Position numbers and translations under genes: made by a program | Shown here: positions 10,083 to 19,552 of the stretch, piece after piece | How positions within the stretch are numbered: position 1 is the first letter of the stretch | How the letters are laid out: each line of letters starts with the position of its first letter | NCBI GenBank assembly: GCA_964518955.1 | Contig: CAZFHS010000010.1 | Coordinates: 1 to 64,000, forward strand | Direction of reading: 5' to 3' | DNA: 64,000 nucleotides | From: JBDGYW01 sp964518955 | GTDB taxonomy: Bacteria > Gemmatimonadota > Gemmatimonadetes > Gemmatimonadales > GWC2-71-9 | The notes under the pieces: model-generated | Databases searched by the model: none | What the model saw: only the letters and a program-made list of their open reading frames with translations | Told to the model about the DNA's origin: nothing

Positions 10083-11371
10083 CGCGCCGCCGGGGGCAGC
10101 TCGTTGCACTGCGTCAGCCGCTCGAGATGGATATCGAATTCCACCTGCTGACCCGGCACGAAGGTCAGCGTGTCGGTGTGTAGGGTGTGTATGTCCCCCC
10201 ACTCCGTGTAGACATATGAGAAGGTCCAAGGGTCGACTACCGAGTCAGTGGGGATCTGAGGGGCACGCATCCACAGGAGGTGTGGAATCCCCGGCTCCAG
10301 TGCTCCGATCACGAACTCACCATCCCGGTTTGTTAGGACGGTTCTGATCCTCGCTGGTTCTCTGTCCAGCTCCGTCAGCTGCACCGTTGCCGAGTCAATC
10401 GGCCCGTCGCCACAACGTGTCTCGCTGAGTGTGCCGCTCACCGCTGCCGTCTCCGAGTCATAGCGAAGCAGGCAGTAGTCTGGGACCTGCGCCCCGTCGC
10501 TCTGGACCTCGCAGTGTTCGTAGGGGACCTCCTTGGTGAGAACGCCCCCGATGAAACCCACAGCGTTCGTGACATTCGATGTCAAACCCGATTCGCCCAG
10601 TGTTATCGGGGAATCCCCGGCCGTGGGCCACACCGTTTCCGATCCCACGATCCATAGTGTCCGGTTCGAGACCCACAGTGCGCCGCAGTGGTCGGGGGTT
10701 ACCACCATCGGCTTGGTGAGCTCCATTAGATGAATCCCGTCATCGGCCGAGCGCGCTGCGTACCGAACTCTATTAACAATCGGATCGCAGTCGTCGTAGA
10801 ATTGGGTGGCCGTTGTGAGGAACGGTATGTGTTTCACTCCATTAATCCGCAGCTCGTCAATTCCCCACCGACCGGGAAACTGATTGATTGCCACTTCGAC
10901 CTCATAGTCGCGAGGAATCTCCACTACCGCTTCCACCGGGTCCTCGCCCTCTAGCCACGCCGAGAACCGGTAGGCGGCCCCGGGTTCTATATCCTCCACG
11001 GTCCAGAAGTTGTGGACGTACGCACCGTCCGAACCGCCCTCCGTGTCAGAATCGGGCGAGAATCTGAATAGAGAATCCCGCAGCTCGAAGATTCGGCCGG
11101 TCCCTAGGTGCTCTAGTGTCACCGTTGTTCCATCCGCGTCCTGCTCGGTCACCTTCAGAGGACGGATAGGCATGACTCGGATCCACTGAGTATCCGCCGA
11201 AGCATCGAGGTAGCCGAACACAGAGAAGGCGAGTTCGCTCGGCGCGGTCGCATCGAAGCTCTCATCACAGGCCACCACCAAAATTGCAACGCAGAGCAAC
11301 GCCGCAAGAGAAGACGAAGGGGCCCTGCGGGACGCGCGACGGTTGCGAGTTGGTGGCGAAGCATTGAACAT
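10079..11371 (-). CDS. DUF4249-like exported lipoprotein, partner of the TonB receptor
   Basis: 430 residues with a basic N-terminus, a hydrophobic segment and lipobox VVAC (Cys35). The mature start CDESFDATAPSELAFSVFGY resembles DUF4249-type lipoproteins, which are commonly encoded next to TonB-dependent receptors. The C-terminal part has a carboxypeptidase-regulatory-like beta-sandwich. The gene overlaps the receptor gene by four bases and precedes it. Family assignment is by resemblance. A role as surface accessory lipoprotein is inference from the pairing. Confidence 0.65.
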   Translation of the reverse strand: MFNASPPTRNRRASRRAPSSSLAALLCVAILVVACDESFDATAPSELAFSVFGYLDASADTQWIRVMPIRPLKVTEQDADGTTVTLEHLGTGRIFELRDSLFRFSPDSDTEGGSDGAYVHNFWTVEDIEPGAAYRFSAWLEGEDPVEAVVEIPRDYEVEVAINQFPGRWGIDELRINGVKHIPFLTTATQFYDDCDPIVNRVRYAARSADDGIHLMELTKPMVVTPDHCGALWVSNRTLWIVGSETVWPTAGDSPITLGESGLTSNVTNAVGFIGGVLTKEVPYEHCEVQSDGAQVPDYCLLRYDSETAAVSGTLSETRCGDGPIDSATVQLTELDREPARIRTVLTNRDGEFVIGALEPGIPHLLWMRAPQIPTDSVVDPWTFSYVYTEWGDIHTLHTDTLTFVPGQQVEFDIHLERLTQCNELPPAAR

Positions 11372-11404
11372 TTCTGCCCTCTCTTCGGTCAGTTTACTAT
11401 CGTG

Positions 11405-12487
11405 TTAGCGATACGTCTCGTCGTTCCACCTGAGCTCGGTCGCATTGATTTCCTCTTGTCGCGGTCTCATGGAGTCCCGTGGATCCGCGGCATCAGCCAA
11501 CGCGTCTCTACAGTGCTCGACACATCTTTTCACCTCTGCAACAGCATCTGAGCCCCCGGGAATCTCGTATTCGAGCTCAATGTCAGCCGGGAACGTGTAC
11601 CCATTCCTCTTCATGAGCTGCAGGATCAGCGCCACCGGCGTATCGCCCTCACCAAAAGGCATGTTGGCGCCGTTGTTCACCTTGCGGTCTTTGAGGTGCA
11701 AGCTGAGGATCCGGCCTTCCTCGGCATATCGCTCGATCACCGGTATTGGAGACTCGTTGGTCCCGGCAACATAGTGGCCGACATCGAGGTTCATGCCGAG
11801 ATACTCTCCGTGAGAGAAAGGCGCATCCCAGCTCGATGCGTTGACCTGGGTATGGTTGTGGAAACCGATCATGATTTGATGCTCGTCAGCGAGCGGACCC
11901 AAATACCTGGCCTTCTCTTCGGAGATTTCTGTCGTGATACCTCTCGCCCCTAGCGCCCTGGCGGCATTGAAGTAGTAATGCACCTCTGCTTCCGACATGG
12001 CTGGACCGATATCCCCGAACTTGACGATATGAATGTTGACGCCGGCGTCATTGTACTTCCTGCGCAACTCCTCGAAACCGCTCATCGATGCAGAGGTGCG
12101 CCATTCCCTCATCCCATCGGCTCGCGCTTGGCGGGCCGCTCGGATCTGATCGCGTTGTTCCTGTGTGATCTCTTCACCGCGGCCTGGCCAGCGCGGCTGC
12201 TCGAATGTTGGTGCTCCCGCAAACAGCTCGGCAGGGTCACCCATGAGCTCGACTGAGCTGATCCCACACTGAACGATGTAGTTCAGGAGATCATCCGCCG
12301 TCGATGGCATCGAGCGAAAGCTGTAGGTGATGGCGCCTATCTGTACGCCACTGAAATTCGAATCGGGCTTGGCGATCTGCATGGCGAGCTTCAATCTGGG
12401 CACCAGAGGTGTTGCTGCAAGAGCCGCCGTGTAGCCAACGAAATCACGTCTGGTGATGTTGTTGCGGGTTCGGCTTTCTCCGTTCAT
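11405..12487 (-). CDS. Sugar phosphate isomerase/epimerase-like TIM-barrel protein, Tat-exported
   Basis: 360 residues. The N-terminus carries a twin-arginine signal (TRRDFVGYTAALAATPL), so the folded enzyme is probably exported. The body is an AP-endonuclease-2/xylose-isomerase-like TIM barrel with metal-ligand-type motifs (GFHNHTQ, NLDVGHY, LHLKDRK and a late E-L-E-Y). Such enzymes epimerise or isomerise sugars and keto-sugars. It belongs with the sugar genes to the right and ends near the lipoprotein/receptor pair. Confidence 0.85.
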   Translation of the reverse strand: MNGESRTRNNITRRDFVGYTAALAATPLVPRLKLAMQIAKPDSNFSGVQIGAITYSFRSMPSTADDLLNYIVQCGISSVELMGDPAELFAGAPTFEQPRWPGRGEEITQEQRDQIRAARQARADGMREWRTSASMSGFEELRRKYNDAGVNIHIVKFGDIGPAMSEAEVHYYFNAARALGARGITTEISEEKARYLGPLADEHQIMIGFHNHTQVNASSWDAPFSHGEYLGMNLDVGHYVAGTNESPIPVIERYAEEGRILSLHLKDRKVNNGANMPFGEGDTPVALILQLMKRNGYTFPADIELEYEIPGGSDAVAEVKRCVEHCRDALADAADPRDSMRPRQEEINATELRWNDETYR

Positions 12488-12626
12488 TAGTCAGCCCTCC
12501 AACGGATGGTTCCTGGAAGTTGGCCCCTTTATGATGCAGTCGAAGAGGAGAATGCAGTCGATGCATGCCGACAAAGATGAAGACGCGGACGGGCATTTTG
12601 CCAGTCATGATATGATGCTGCAACCT

Positions 12627-12647
12627 CTACCTGTACCTTTCAGGTAG
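12627..12647. promoter_or_regulatory. Inverted repeat between divergent genes, candidate operator
   Basis: CTACCTG and CAGGTAG are separated by seven bases in the 206-base divergent region between the isomerase gene and the TonB/TPR gene. The half-site CCTGTAC matches the palindrome at 5667-5684, which suggests that one regulator sees both. Confidence 0.4.
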
Positions 12648-12693
12648 TCCCAAATATCACGAACCTTGAGAACCAATAGAAGAAACTCGCTGA

Positions 12694-13554
12694 ATGTACC
12701 CTAACAAGGTATCGGGGGCGCATAATCCCGCCAAAGTTGGGTGGCGCTGGCCCCACTCGCACTTACGTCCGGCAGGCATCCCGGTTCTCTTGTACTCATT
12801 GCTGGCGGTGTCCTGTGCAAAACCCCAGCTGGGGTCGGAGCTTCGGCTGGTCTGGAGCCCCCCCTTGGCCTATCCGCTTGGGCTGTTCGAGAGTGGCGTG
12901 GAGGGTAAGGTCGTAGTCCAGGCAATCGTCGACAACGATGGGAATGTCGAACCCAACTCCGTCCAGGTCGTGCGCTCGACCCGGTCGGAATTCGAGCGTC
13001 CCGCCATCGAGTGGCTGCGCCATAGTAGGTTCGAACGCAGCCGGCGCGGGAGACAAGCCGTCCGAACACGAGTCCGAATCCCGGTCGTATTCGATCTGCG
13101 GCGGCCATCAAGGGTCGAATCGGCTGACAGCGCGGCTGCCGCAGCCCTGTTTTCGGAGGCCGAGGCATTGGCTCGGCAAGGCAATATTGACGACGCGTTA
13201 TCAGCCTACTCCGCAGCCCAAAGTACTGACGGACGACTCAACGGATCGTTCCGGTTCTGGTACGGGCAATGCTGGTACGGTAGCATTTGGGGTTATGCCA
13301 ACGAGGTTCTGTTTTCGTGCGATCAGGCTGTCGCCCTCGAACCGCGCTCGGCAAGCTCAAGAGAGGCGCGTGGCCTCGCGCGCGCAATGGTCTCCGATTA
13401 TGCCGGTGCGATTTTGGATCTCAAGGAATCGGCAGACAGAGCTGCGACCAATCAACAAAGGGAAGAACGAAACGCGTGGATCAGATCCTTGAAATTGAGA
13501 CAGAACCCGTTCACCGAGACCGTGTTGACCCAGTTGCAGAGACGGACTAACTGA
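12694..13554 (+). CDS. Lipoprotein with TonB C-terminal-like domain and TPR region
   Basis: 286 residues. A signal region ends in LLAVSC (Cys41). Residues about 60-135 form a TonB C-terminal-like domain with the family pattern EGKVVVQAIVDNDGNVEP and a late RIPVVFDL strand. The rest is a TPR-like helical region (about 140-270). Unlike true TonB it appears to be anchored by lipid rather than by an N-terminal helix. It is divergent from the isomerase gene. Its role as an energy transducer or as an assembly factor is open. Confidence 0.75.
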   Translation: MYPNKVSGAHNPAKVGWRWPHSHLRPAGIPVLLYSLLAVSCAKPQLGSELRLVWSPPLAYPLGLFESGVEGKVVVQAIVDNDGNVEPNSVQVVRSTRSEFERPAIEWLRHSRFERSRRGRQAVRTRVRIPVVFDLRRPSRVESADSAAAAALFSEAEALARQGNIDDALSAYSAAQSTDGRLNGSFRFWYGQCWYGSIWGYANEVLFSCDQAVALEPRSASSREARGLARAMVSDYAGAILDLKESADRAATNQQREERNAWIRSLKLRQNPFTETVLTQLQRRTN

Positions 13555-13606
13555 ACGGCATCTCCGGTGGCACCACCAGCTCTTAGCGGCCGAAGCGCAC
13601 ATGAGA

Positions 13607-13632
13607 AAGACGGCCCGTGAAGGCCGCCTTTT
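13607..13632 (+). terminator. Probable bidirectional rho-independent terminator
   Basis: AAGACGGCC pairs with GGCCGCCTT (one A-C mismatch) around loop CGTGAA and is followed by TT on the plus strand. It lies between the convergent TonB/TPR gene and the oxidoreductase gene and could serve both. Confidence 0.7.
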
Positions 13633-13661
13633 CATTAGACATGGCTGTTGTAGAAATGCAC

Positions 13662-15077
13662 TCAGGACATCTGCATCCTCCGACTGTCCCAATTCACGAC
13701 CCTGTTGGTGAAGTAGCTTTCATTCGCGGCAAGTGAAGGGCCAGCTGCCTTCAATCCGTATGTGGCATCCTCTACGATGCTCTTACCATCCCGAATTGCG
13801 GCGATCAGATTCGTCCAGTGATCGACACGATCGTCATACCCCTCCGGTGGTCGATACACGATTTCATCGGGTTCTACGATCTCGGGGGGCACGTCGTAAT
13901 ACTCCATCTTGTATTCGTGTTCAAACGCGTCCTGTAAGGATTGAGGGAACGTGAATAACGAATCGTAGTCTCCATATCCTGGTTTGGACGGGAATGGCGT
14001 GCGGCTCAAGGCCAGTGCGCCACGGGCAAACGTCAGCGTTCCCTCTGTGCCAACAAGCTTCAGCGTATTGCTTCCCCCACCGCCGGCCACGAAATTGACT
14101 CGAATCTGCATGTTGAATGGCGTATGCGTTTCCGTCTCGGGGTAGTCCATGACGCAGGTCAACACATCGGGCACATCTCTTCCATCTTTCCAGTATCTCA
14201 GTCCTCCAGAGCCGAATATTCTGTTCGGTCCGTCGGAACCGATGACCCAATGGAGCCAAGAGAACAGGTGAACGAACAGATCCCCCGCGATTCCGGTCCC
14301 ATAGGCTTGGTAGTTTCGCCACCGGAAAAACCGTATGGGATCGAACGGCACTCGTTCGGTGTCTCCTAGGAACGTGTCAAAGTCGACCGTTTCGGGTGAT
14401 GCATCGGGGGGAATCGAATACTGCCAGGCACCCAACGATGAATGACGATCGTTGACCGCTTCCACCAGGATCAGGTCGCCTATCTCGCCTGCACGATACA
14501 GGTCCTGCGCCTTCTTGAAGACTATGGAGCTAACACCCTGGCTACCGACCTGGAGTTTTCCGTTGTGCTGTCCTTCCGCCTCGATCACCCTGTGTCCCTC
14601 GGCCACTTCCTGTACCATGGGCTTCTCGCAGTACACGGCCTTTCCGGCAGCCATGGCGTCGATACAAATGACATCATGCCAGTGATCTGGCGTGGCTACC
14701 AGAACCACATCGATGTCGTCCCTGGCCAACACCTCGCGATAGTCCCTGGTCGTGATCAGGTCTTCACCGATCAATTCCCTGGCCCTCGTCAACCTGCCAT
14801 CATACAGATCACATACGGCAGCCAGTTCAACGCCCGGTACTTTCAGTGCCGAATCAACGTTGATGAATCCGATGATCCCGCACCCGATGACTCCCAACCT
14901 TACGGTGTCATTGGCAGCGAAGCTTTTGCCTTCGTACGGGTGAGGTTCGCGGTTCAAGATCACCGTCTTCGTTGAAGGCCTGCGTGCCGCGACATAAGGA
15001 AACGCGCCGGCCGCCACCGATCCTCGAGCGAGGCCCTTCACGAATTCTCTTCTCGTCGAATTCTTCTTGTTTCGCAT
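13662..15077 (-). CDS. Gfo/Idh/MocA-family oxidoreductase, Tat-exported
   Basis: A 471-residue NAD(P)-dependent sugar oxidoreductase. Start chosen at the ATG at 15077, which follows GAGAGGG and begins a twin-arginine signal (STRREFVKG). An upstream in-frame start lacks these. The Rossmann motif GVIGCGIIG follows the signal, then TPDHWHD and the family YCEKPM motif carrying the catalytic-site lysine. Such proteins oxidise or epimerise sugars and cyclitols. It is the last gene of a minus-strand group with a ROK protein and a sugar permease. Confidence 0.9.
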   Translation of the reverse strand: MRNKKNSTRREFVKGLARGSVAAGAFPYVAARRPSTKTVILNREPHPYEGKSFAANDTVRLGVIGCGIIGFINVDSALKVPGVELAAVCDLYDGRLTRARELIGEDLITTRDYREVLARDDIDVVLVATPDHWHDVICIDAMAAGKAVYCEKPMVQEVAEGHRVIEAEGQHNGKLQVGSQGVSSIVFKKAQDLYRAGEIGDLILVEAVNDRHSSLGAWQYSIPPDASPETVDFDTFLGDTERVPFDPIRFFRWRNYQAYGTGIAGDLFVHLFSWLHWVIGSDGPNRIFGSGGLRYWKDGRDVPDVLTCVMDYPETETHTPFNMQIRVNFVAGGGGSNTLKLVGTEGTLTFARGALALSRTPFPSKPGYGDYDSLFTFPQSLQDAFEHEYKMEYYDVPPEIVEPDEIVYRPPEGYDDRVDHWTNLIAAIRDGKSIVEDATYGLKAAGPSLAANESYFTNRVVNWDSRRMQMS

Positions 15078-15146
15078 GATCGATACCCACCCTCTCAGAA
15101 TGGTCATTAAGATCTGGATATGTACGAAGGACTCGAGGTCCCCAAA

Positions 15147-16004
15147 TCAACTCACGGTCAGTTCGGCATCGTAAAAGAGCGCCGCCGCCCCCAATATTGC
15201 TACATGTTCGAGCTCCGAAACTTCGATTTTCAAAGACTTAATAGTGTTCGAATAGGCAAACGAGCGTATCGACTCCCACATTGTCTCCTCGAAAAACCGA
15301 AAAGCCTTACGAACTGATCCTCCGAGAATGATCTGCTCCGGATCGTGAGCATAGAGAATCGTCTTGATGCCCTGGCCCAAGTGAACACCGAACTCCGCGA
15401 AGATGTCAGCCGCCCTCCGGTCGCCGTCCGCCGCTCTCAGACAAAGCTCCGCACCTGTTTGCCCATGACGGCGAACGAAGAACTGACCGGAGCAATAGTG
15501 CTCGTAGATGGAATCTAAATACGGAATCATGCCAAACTCGCCCGCTCCACAGTTCCAGCCAGGATACAGCTTACCATCAACGATGATCCCTCCGGCGAAC
15601 CCCGTCCCAACGATCAGACCCACTATCGATCGATATCCGATGCCTTTGCCAAAGTGTTTTTCGCCCAAAGCAAAGCAGTTTGCGTCATTGTTGACCAGAA
15701 CGGGTACCGAGTACCTGTTTTCTATGATGGCCTTGAGGGGTACTTCCTGCCAGGACGGAATGTTCTGCACGTCGTAAACCACACCGGTTTCGATATCCAC
15801 TACGCTGGGGACTCCAATCCCGATGCCGTCTACATGCCCCGACTTCGATTTATCTATGAGGACACAGATCAGATCCAGGGTTTCCTCGACCGATCCGTTC
15901 GGATCGATCTGGGTTGACGACACCTTCCCGAGTTGTCGATCGCACACCAATCCGGCGCGAGCGTTGGAGCCTCCCAAATCGACTCCTATGATGCTGTTAC
16001 CCAC
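15147..16004 (-). CDS. ROK-family sugar kinase/regulator
   Basis: About 285 residues. The start is set at GTG 16004, seven bases after AGGAG; another GTG is one codon upstream, and a TTG at 16028 has no such site. The phosphate motif IIGVDLGGSN, a second ATP motif IVGTGFAGGIIVDG and the ROK signature area NCGAGEFG are present. The usual CGCGxxGC zinc cluster is not complete. There is no N-terminal helix-turn-helix, so a cytoplasmic glucose/N-acetylhexosamine-type kinase fits best. It lies between the permease and the oxidoreductase. Confidence 0.85.
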   Translation of the reverse strand: MGNSIIGVDLGGSNARAGLVCDRQLGKVSSTQIDPNGSVEETLDLICVLIDKSKSGHVDGIGIGVPSVVDIETGVVYDVQNIPSWQEVPLKAIIENRYSVPVLVNNDANCFALGEKHFGKGIGYRSIVGLIVGTGFAGGIIVDGKLYPGWNCGAGEFGMIPYLDSIYEHYCSGQFFVRRHGQTGAELCLRAADGDRRAADIFAEFGVHLGQGIKTILYAHDPEQIILGGSVRKAFRFFEETMWESIRSFAYSNTIKSLKIEVSELEHVAILGAAALFYDAELTVS

Positions 16005-16059
16005 CACTGTTCTCCTGCTCGCACGCAACGATTCCCGGTGTCATCTGTGAGTTTACCTA

Positions 16060-17421
16060 TCACTTCCGCGACTTTATGGTGACGTTTTTGATCAGAGGCT
16101 TCGCCCAGAAGCCGATGCTGAGGATGTAAAGCATGGTCAAATAGAGAAAGAGCATTCCGTTCCGCAAGCCAAAAAGGTCGCCGAGGCCTCCGACGAACAG
16201 AGGTACGACCGCACCGCCTATGATGCCTGTAACCAGTATCCCGGAAAAGCTCCCATGGTGTTCTTCGACCGAGTTTAGTGCCAGCGAAAAAATCACCGGG
16301 TACATGACGGAGGAGAAGAACCCGACCGCTAGAAAAGCCATCGGCGCGACTGACCCGGGCGAAAACAGGGCCGCTGTCAGGCTGACGATCGTGGCACCAG
16401 TGAATGCGACAAGCACGATCCTGCTATCGAGCAATTTCAGCAGCACCACGCCGACGATGCCGCCAACGGTCATGGCCCCCCAGAACCGGGAGACCGTCCG
16501 GGCGCCAGTCGTTTGCGGATCAAAGCCGTGGTAGGTGTTGAGGAACTCGGAGATCCAATTGGCAACGCCCTGCTCCAAGCCCACGTACGCGAATATCCCA
16601 AGGAAGAACAAGAAGACTATCGGCTTCCTGAGCAAACCAACGTGCGTTGCCAGGGCGCCGACCCGTTCATCTGCCTTTCGCTCGACCTCGGGGATTCTCG
16701 AGAAGGCGATCACTGCAATCATGAGAATTGCGATGACGGCAAAGAGCCAGTAGAGGGATATCCATGGAACATCTTCGGGAACGACGCTCGACAACGCGGT
16801 GATCAGCACGTTTGAGTCGGCCGACCGTTGCTCGAGATTGAGCACCAGGTATGAGTACACGAGCGGACTCAGGAAGGACGCGGCGCCGAATATCAGCTGG
16901 GCCATCTGCGCATTGAATGCGTAGTGTTCCTCTCCGCCGGCCTCGCGCAGGAGCGGATTGATCGCAACCTGAAGCATGGCCATGCCGGAGCCTATGAGAA
17001 ACAGAGAGCAGATGGCGGTCACGTAGTTTGGAAACAACGCCAGAATGGATGAGCCCACGAAGGCAACCGCGAAGGCGGCAACCATGACCGGCTTCTCGTG
17101 GAACTTCTCGATCAGAAAACCTGACGGAACGGACATGACGCCGTATGCGATGAAGAAGGCAAACGGCAGTACCGCCACGAGCGTGAGGCTCAGGTTGAAA
17201 TCATCGATCATCTCGGGGACGAGAGGGCCAATGATGTTTGTCAAAAATGAGATGACGAAGAACGTCAGGAAGATGAGACCGACTACGTAGTAGCTTCTGC
17301 GAATTGGCTTACCCTCCTCACCAGTAGTCCAAGCCTCCTTACCGGCGTTCGTACTCCACGAACGCAACGTGGCGACTATCGGGTGACCACGATGGAACGT
17401 TAATGGTTCCTTGACCTCCAA
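16060..17421 (-). CDS. FHS-type major facilitator sugar permease
   Basis: A 12-helix transporter related to fucose/glucose-galactose permeases. It opens with RRSYYVVGLIFLTFFVISF and carries the MFS-type loops. The coordinates give the longest open frame, which starts with TTG at 17421 and overlaps the upstream gene by 83 bases. The family-like protein begins about 40 residues later. There GAGGAGG stands eight bases before an ATT codon (17302-17304), with no ATG, GTG or TTG nearby, so an ATT start is possible. It probably imports the sugar handled by the ROK and oxidoreductase proteins. Confidence 0.85.
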   Translation of the reverse strand: MEVKEPLTFHRGHPIVATLRSWSTNAGKEAWTTGEEGKPIRRSYYVVGLIFLTFFVISFLTNIIGPLVPEMIDDFNLSLTLVAVLPFAFFIAYGVMSVPSGFLIEKFHEKPVMVAAFAVAFVGSSILALFPNYVTAICSLFLIGSGMAMLQVAINPLLREAGGEEHYAFNAQMAQLIFGAASFLSPLVYSYLVLNLEQRSADSNVLITALSSVVPEDVPWISLYWLFAVIAILMIAVIAFSRIPEVERKADERVGALATHVGLLRKPIVFLFFLGIFAYVGLEQGVANWISEFLNTYHGFDPQTTGARTVSRFWGAMTVGGIVGVVLLKLLDSRIVLVAFTGATIVSLTAALFSPGSVAPMAFLAVGFFSSVMYPVIFSLALNSVEEHHGSFSGILVTGIIGGAVVPLFVGGLGDLFGLRNGMLFLYLTMLYILSIGFWAKPLIKNVTIKSRK

Positions 17422-18283
17422 AGAACGGCGACGTCAGATCGCGCAGGGAGCCGTCGTGAACGTCCAAGAGTCGAAGCTTGACCTGCCTGCCGAACGGATG
17501 TGTATCACCCTGGTCGTCGAGATATGTGAGAAACACAACCCAGCGCCCGTCGGGCGAGGGGTGCGGAAACCAGTTGGAGTGATCGTCGCGAGTCAGCTGC
17601 TCGGCCGCACCACCATCAGAGCGCATGCGCCAGATCTCCATCGAGCCGCTGCAGAACGAGTTGTAATAGATGTACTCGCCGTCGGGTGAGTAGTCTGGCC
17701 CGTCATCGAGGCCGGGACAAGTGGTGAGGCGCCGCTCGTCTCCGCCGTGCGAGGGAATCGCATATATGTCCCATTCGCCTTCGCGGAGCGCGGTATACAC
17801 AAGCGTTTCTCCGTCCGGGGACCATCCGTGCCAGAAACTCGGAGCCTTGTCCGTGATCTTCGCCGGTGTCGAGCCGCCTTCGATCGGGAGGACATAAATG
17901 CTCGAAGCAAGCCAGTCTTGTTCCGGATCCTCGATGTGCTCTTCTGCGTGGTGGCTCACAACGAGCAACTTCCCATCAGGTGAGATTCCGTGGTCGTTGT
18001 TCAATCGCGTGGCGAAGCCCGTTGGAATCTCTTCGAGGTTCCCGTCACTATCCGCAGGCAAACGGTATAGCCTTCCGGCACTGTTCACGACAAAGTACTG
18101 CCCATCAGGTAACCAATTCGGGGCTTCGAAGTGACGGTTCTCGCTGTAGATCGTGTCGATACGGCCAGAAGGAACCTCTGCCGTCAGGAGCGAGCTGCGT
18201 ATCACGGCATCTGTCTGCCCGAGTACACTACTCGGCACCATGACGCCCGATAGGAACAACATTCGACGTAAAGTTGCGCCCAT
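17339..18283 (-). CDS. TolB-like beta-propeller protein, exported
   Basis: 314 residues with a signal peptide ending near VLGQ. The mature part is a run of PD40/WD40-like blades with repeated WSPDGE, YSPDGEYI, PSPDGRWV and WSPDSRHV motifs, as in TolB C-terminal domains. There is no enzyme domain. It is periplasmic by inference and heads the permease/ROK/oxidoreductase group. Its role may be in binding a ligand or a partner protein. Confidence 0.82.
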   Translation of the reverse strand: MGATLRRMLFLSGVMVPSSVLGQTDAVIRSSLLTAEVPSGRIDTIYSENRHFEAPNWLPDGQYFVVNSAGRLYRLPADSDGNLEEIPTGFATRLNNDHGISPDGKLLVVSHHAEEHIEDPEQDWLASSIYVLPIEGGSTPAKITDKAPSFWHGWSPDGETLVYTALREGEWDIYAIPSHGGDERRLTTCPGLDDGPDYSPDGEYIYYNSFCSGSMEIWRMRSDGGAAEQLTRDDHSNWFPHPSPDGRWVVFLTYLDDQGDTHPFGRQVKLRLLDVHDGSLRDLTSPFFGGQGTINVPSWSPDSRHVAFVEYERR

Positions 18284-18406
18284 TGTACGACTCCGTGGTT
18301 CGAGACCTTGGTGGTCTCACGCTCGGCTGCCACCTAACATGCACCCCCCTTCCAAGGGACGCCAGCCTCATCGAAACGTTATCCTCGAGTGGGAAGTTCG
18401 GATTGG

Positions 18407-19261
18407 TTAAGGATACGTCTCTGCAAGCAGGTCATCGATCGCCGCAGCCAACCGTGCTGCGGCGTCTCGGTCGGCACGGTGAAAGTCGAGACGAATGGTG
18501 CCGGCTTTGATGCGCGGAACACTTTCGACGAGCTTGATGTCGCTCACCTGCAACGTCAGATTGGCCCCAAAGACACCCCGCTTGAACCGCGCCGAGGTGA
18601 CCTCTGATAGTGGGATGATCAACTCCTGGACTCCGCGACGTGACTCGCCGAAATACACGCGCACCTTGTCCAACATCGTATCCTTCTTCTCGTGTTGGAT
18701 CTCCAGTTCGAATCCTTCGAGGTGGACCAGGCCTTCCCATTCCGTTCCTTCCGGATCGTGGAAGCGGAACGCGGTGCGCGGCGAGGTCACTGCATTACCG
18801 GACGCGTGACTTTCGACCGGTACGGACCTGACCGCATCGGCGGGGTCGAAGTCATCGTCCATCACCTCGAATAGGAGCGACAGTTCGACATCCCCCGCGT
18901 ATTCGGGCCCTAGCAAAACGCTCCCACCGGGCCACATGTCAGCCAGACGACTATCGACCAGCAGAGCCAACCGACGCAGATCGTCGGGGCTACCGTGTAT
19001 GCTCTCATCATCGATCCCGGGGCGCTCCCAGAGCTTGATCTGAAGATCTCCGTCCGGACCGAGCTGGAGGGGCCGTGCGTCCGAAGGAAGTGTTGCTGAC
19101 TCTGCGTATCGCGCAATGAGGCGCGCAAATCCCATTAGCCCACTTCGTGAACCATACATGTGCCACACGTGCTGGTCTGGGTCGAGCTCATGGTAGAAAC
19201 CCAGACGACGCCACTCTTCGGCTGTCACCGGTGTGATATTGCGCGGAGGAATCTTCGTCAT
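18407..19261 (-). CDS. Conserved-looking protein of unknown function
   Basis: 284 residues, no signal peptide and no membrane segment. The C-terminal third (IIPLSEVTSARFKRGVFG, then GTIRLDFHRADRD) resembles a PH-like beta-sandwich fold. The N-terminal part begins PVTAEEWRRLGFYHELDP. I do not recognise a family and assign no function. It is divergent from the PadR gene and upstream of the propeller gene. Confidence 0.6.
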   Translation of the reverse strand: MTKIPPRNITPVTAEEWRRLGFYHELDPDQHVWHMYGSRSGLMGFARLIARYAESATLPSDARPLQLGPDGDLQIKLWERPGIDDESIHGSPDDLRRLALLVDSRLADMWPGGSVLLGPEYAGDVELSLLFEVMDDDFDPADAVRSVPVESHASGNAVTSPRTAFRFHDPEGTEWEGLVHLEGFELEIQHEKKDTMLDKVRVYFGESRRGVQELIIPLSEVTSARFKRGVFGANLTLQVSDIKLVESVPRIKAGTIRLDFHRADRDAAARLAAAIDDLLAETYP

Positions 19262-19435
19262 GTCTCGCTGCCACCCTCGAGCATCGGTTGGCGATTCTGA
19301 ACGGTGTTCCCGGCCGGCCCGTAAGATAGGTTTTACCGGGATTCTCGGGAATGGCCGCGCTGCGTCCTCGACAGCATTTGGGGCCTCGGCGCGCGGCGCG
19401 AAGGGGAGGTGCTGTTAATACTCGTCGCCGACCCC

Positions 19436-19464
19436 TTGCGGGCGTGGTCTACATTGTGTACTAT
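19436..19464 (+). promoter_or_regulatory. Sigma-70-like promoter of the padR-permease operon
   Basis: TTGCGG at 19436-19441 and TACTAT at 19459-19464 are separated by exactly 17 bases. The -10 box overlaps the first of two direct repeats that look like operator sites. Confidence 0.6.
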
Positions 19465-19486
19465 ACGTTCGGTCTACAATGTGTAC
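19447..19486 (+). promoter_or_regulatory. Tandem PadR operator candidate (two 15-bp direct repeats)
   Basis: GTCTACATTGTGTAC (19447-19461) and GTCTACAATGTGTAC (19472-19486) differ at one base and start 25 bases apart. Each contains a GTAC-type half site, as expected for PadR winged-helix dimers. One covers the promoter and one the start-site region, so autorepression is likely. Confidence 0.6.
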
Positions 19487-19552
19487 CATGTGGTTCTGAG
19501 ATCCTGGTGTATCCAAGAGAGAGGACCGCAGTGCTGCATGATCGGAGGCAGA

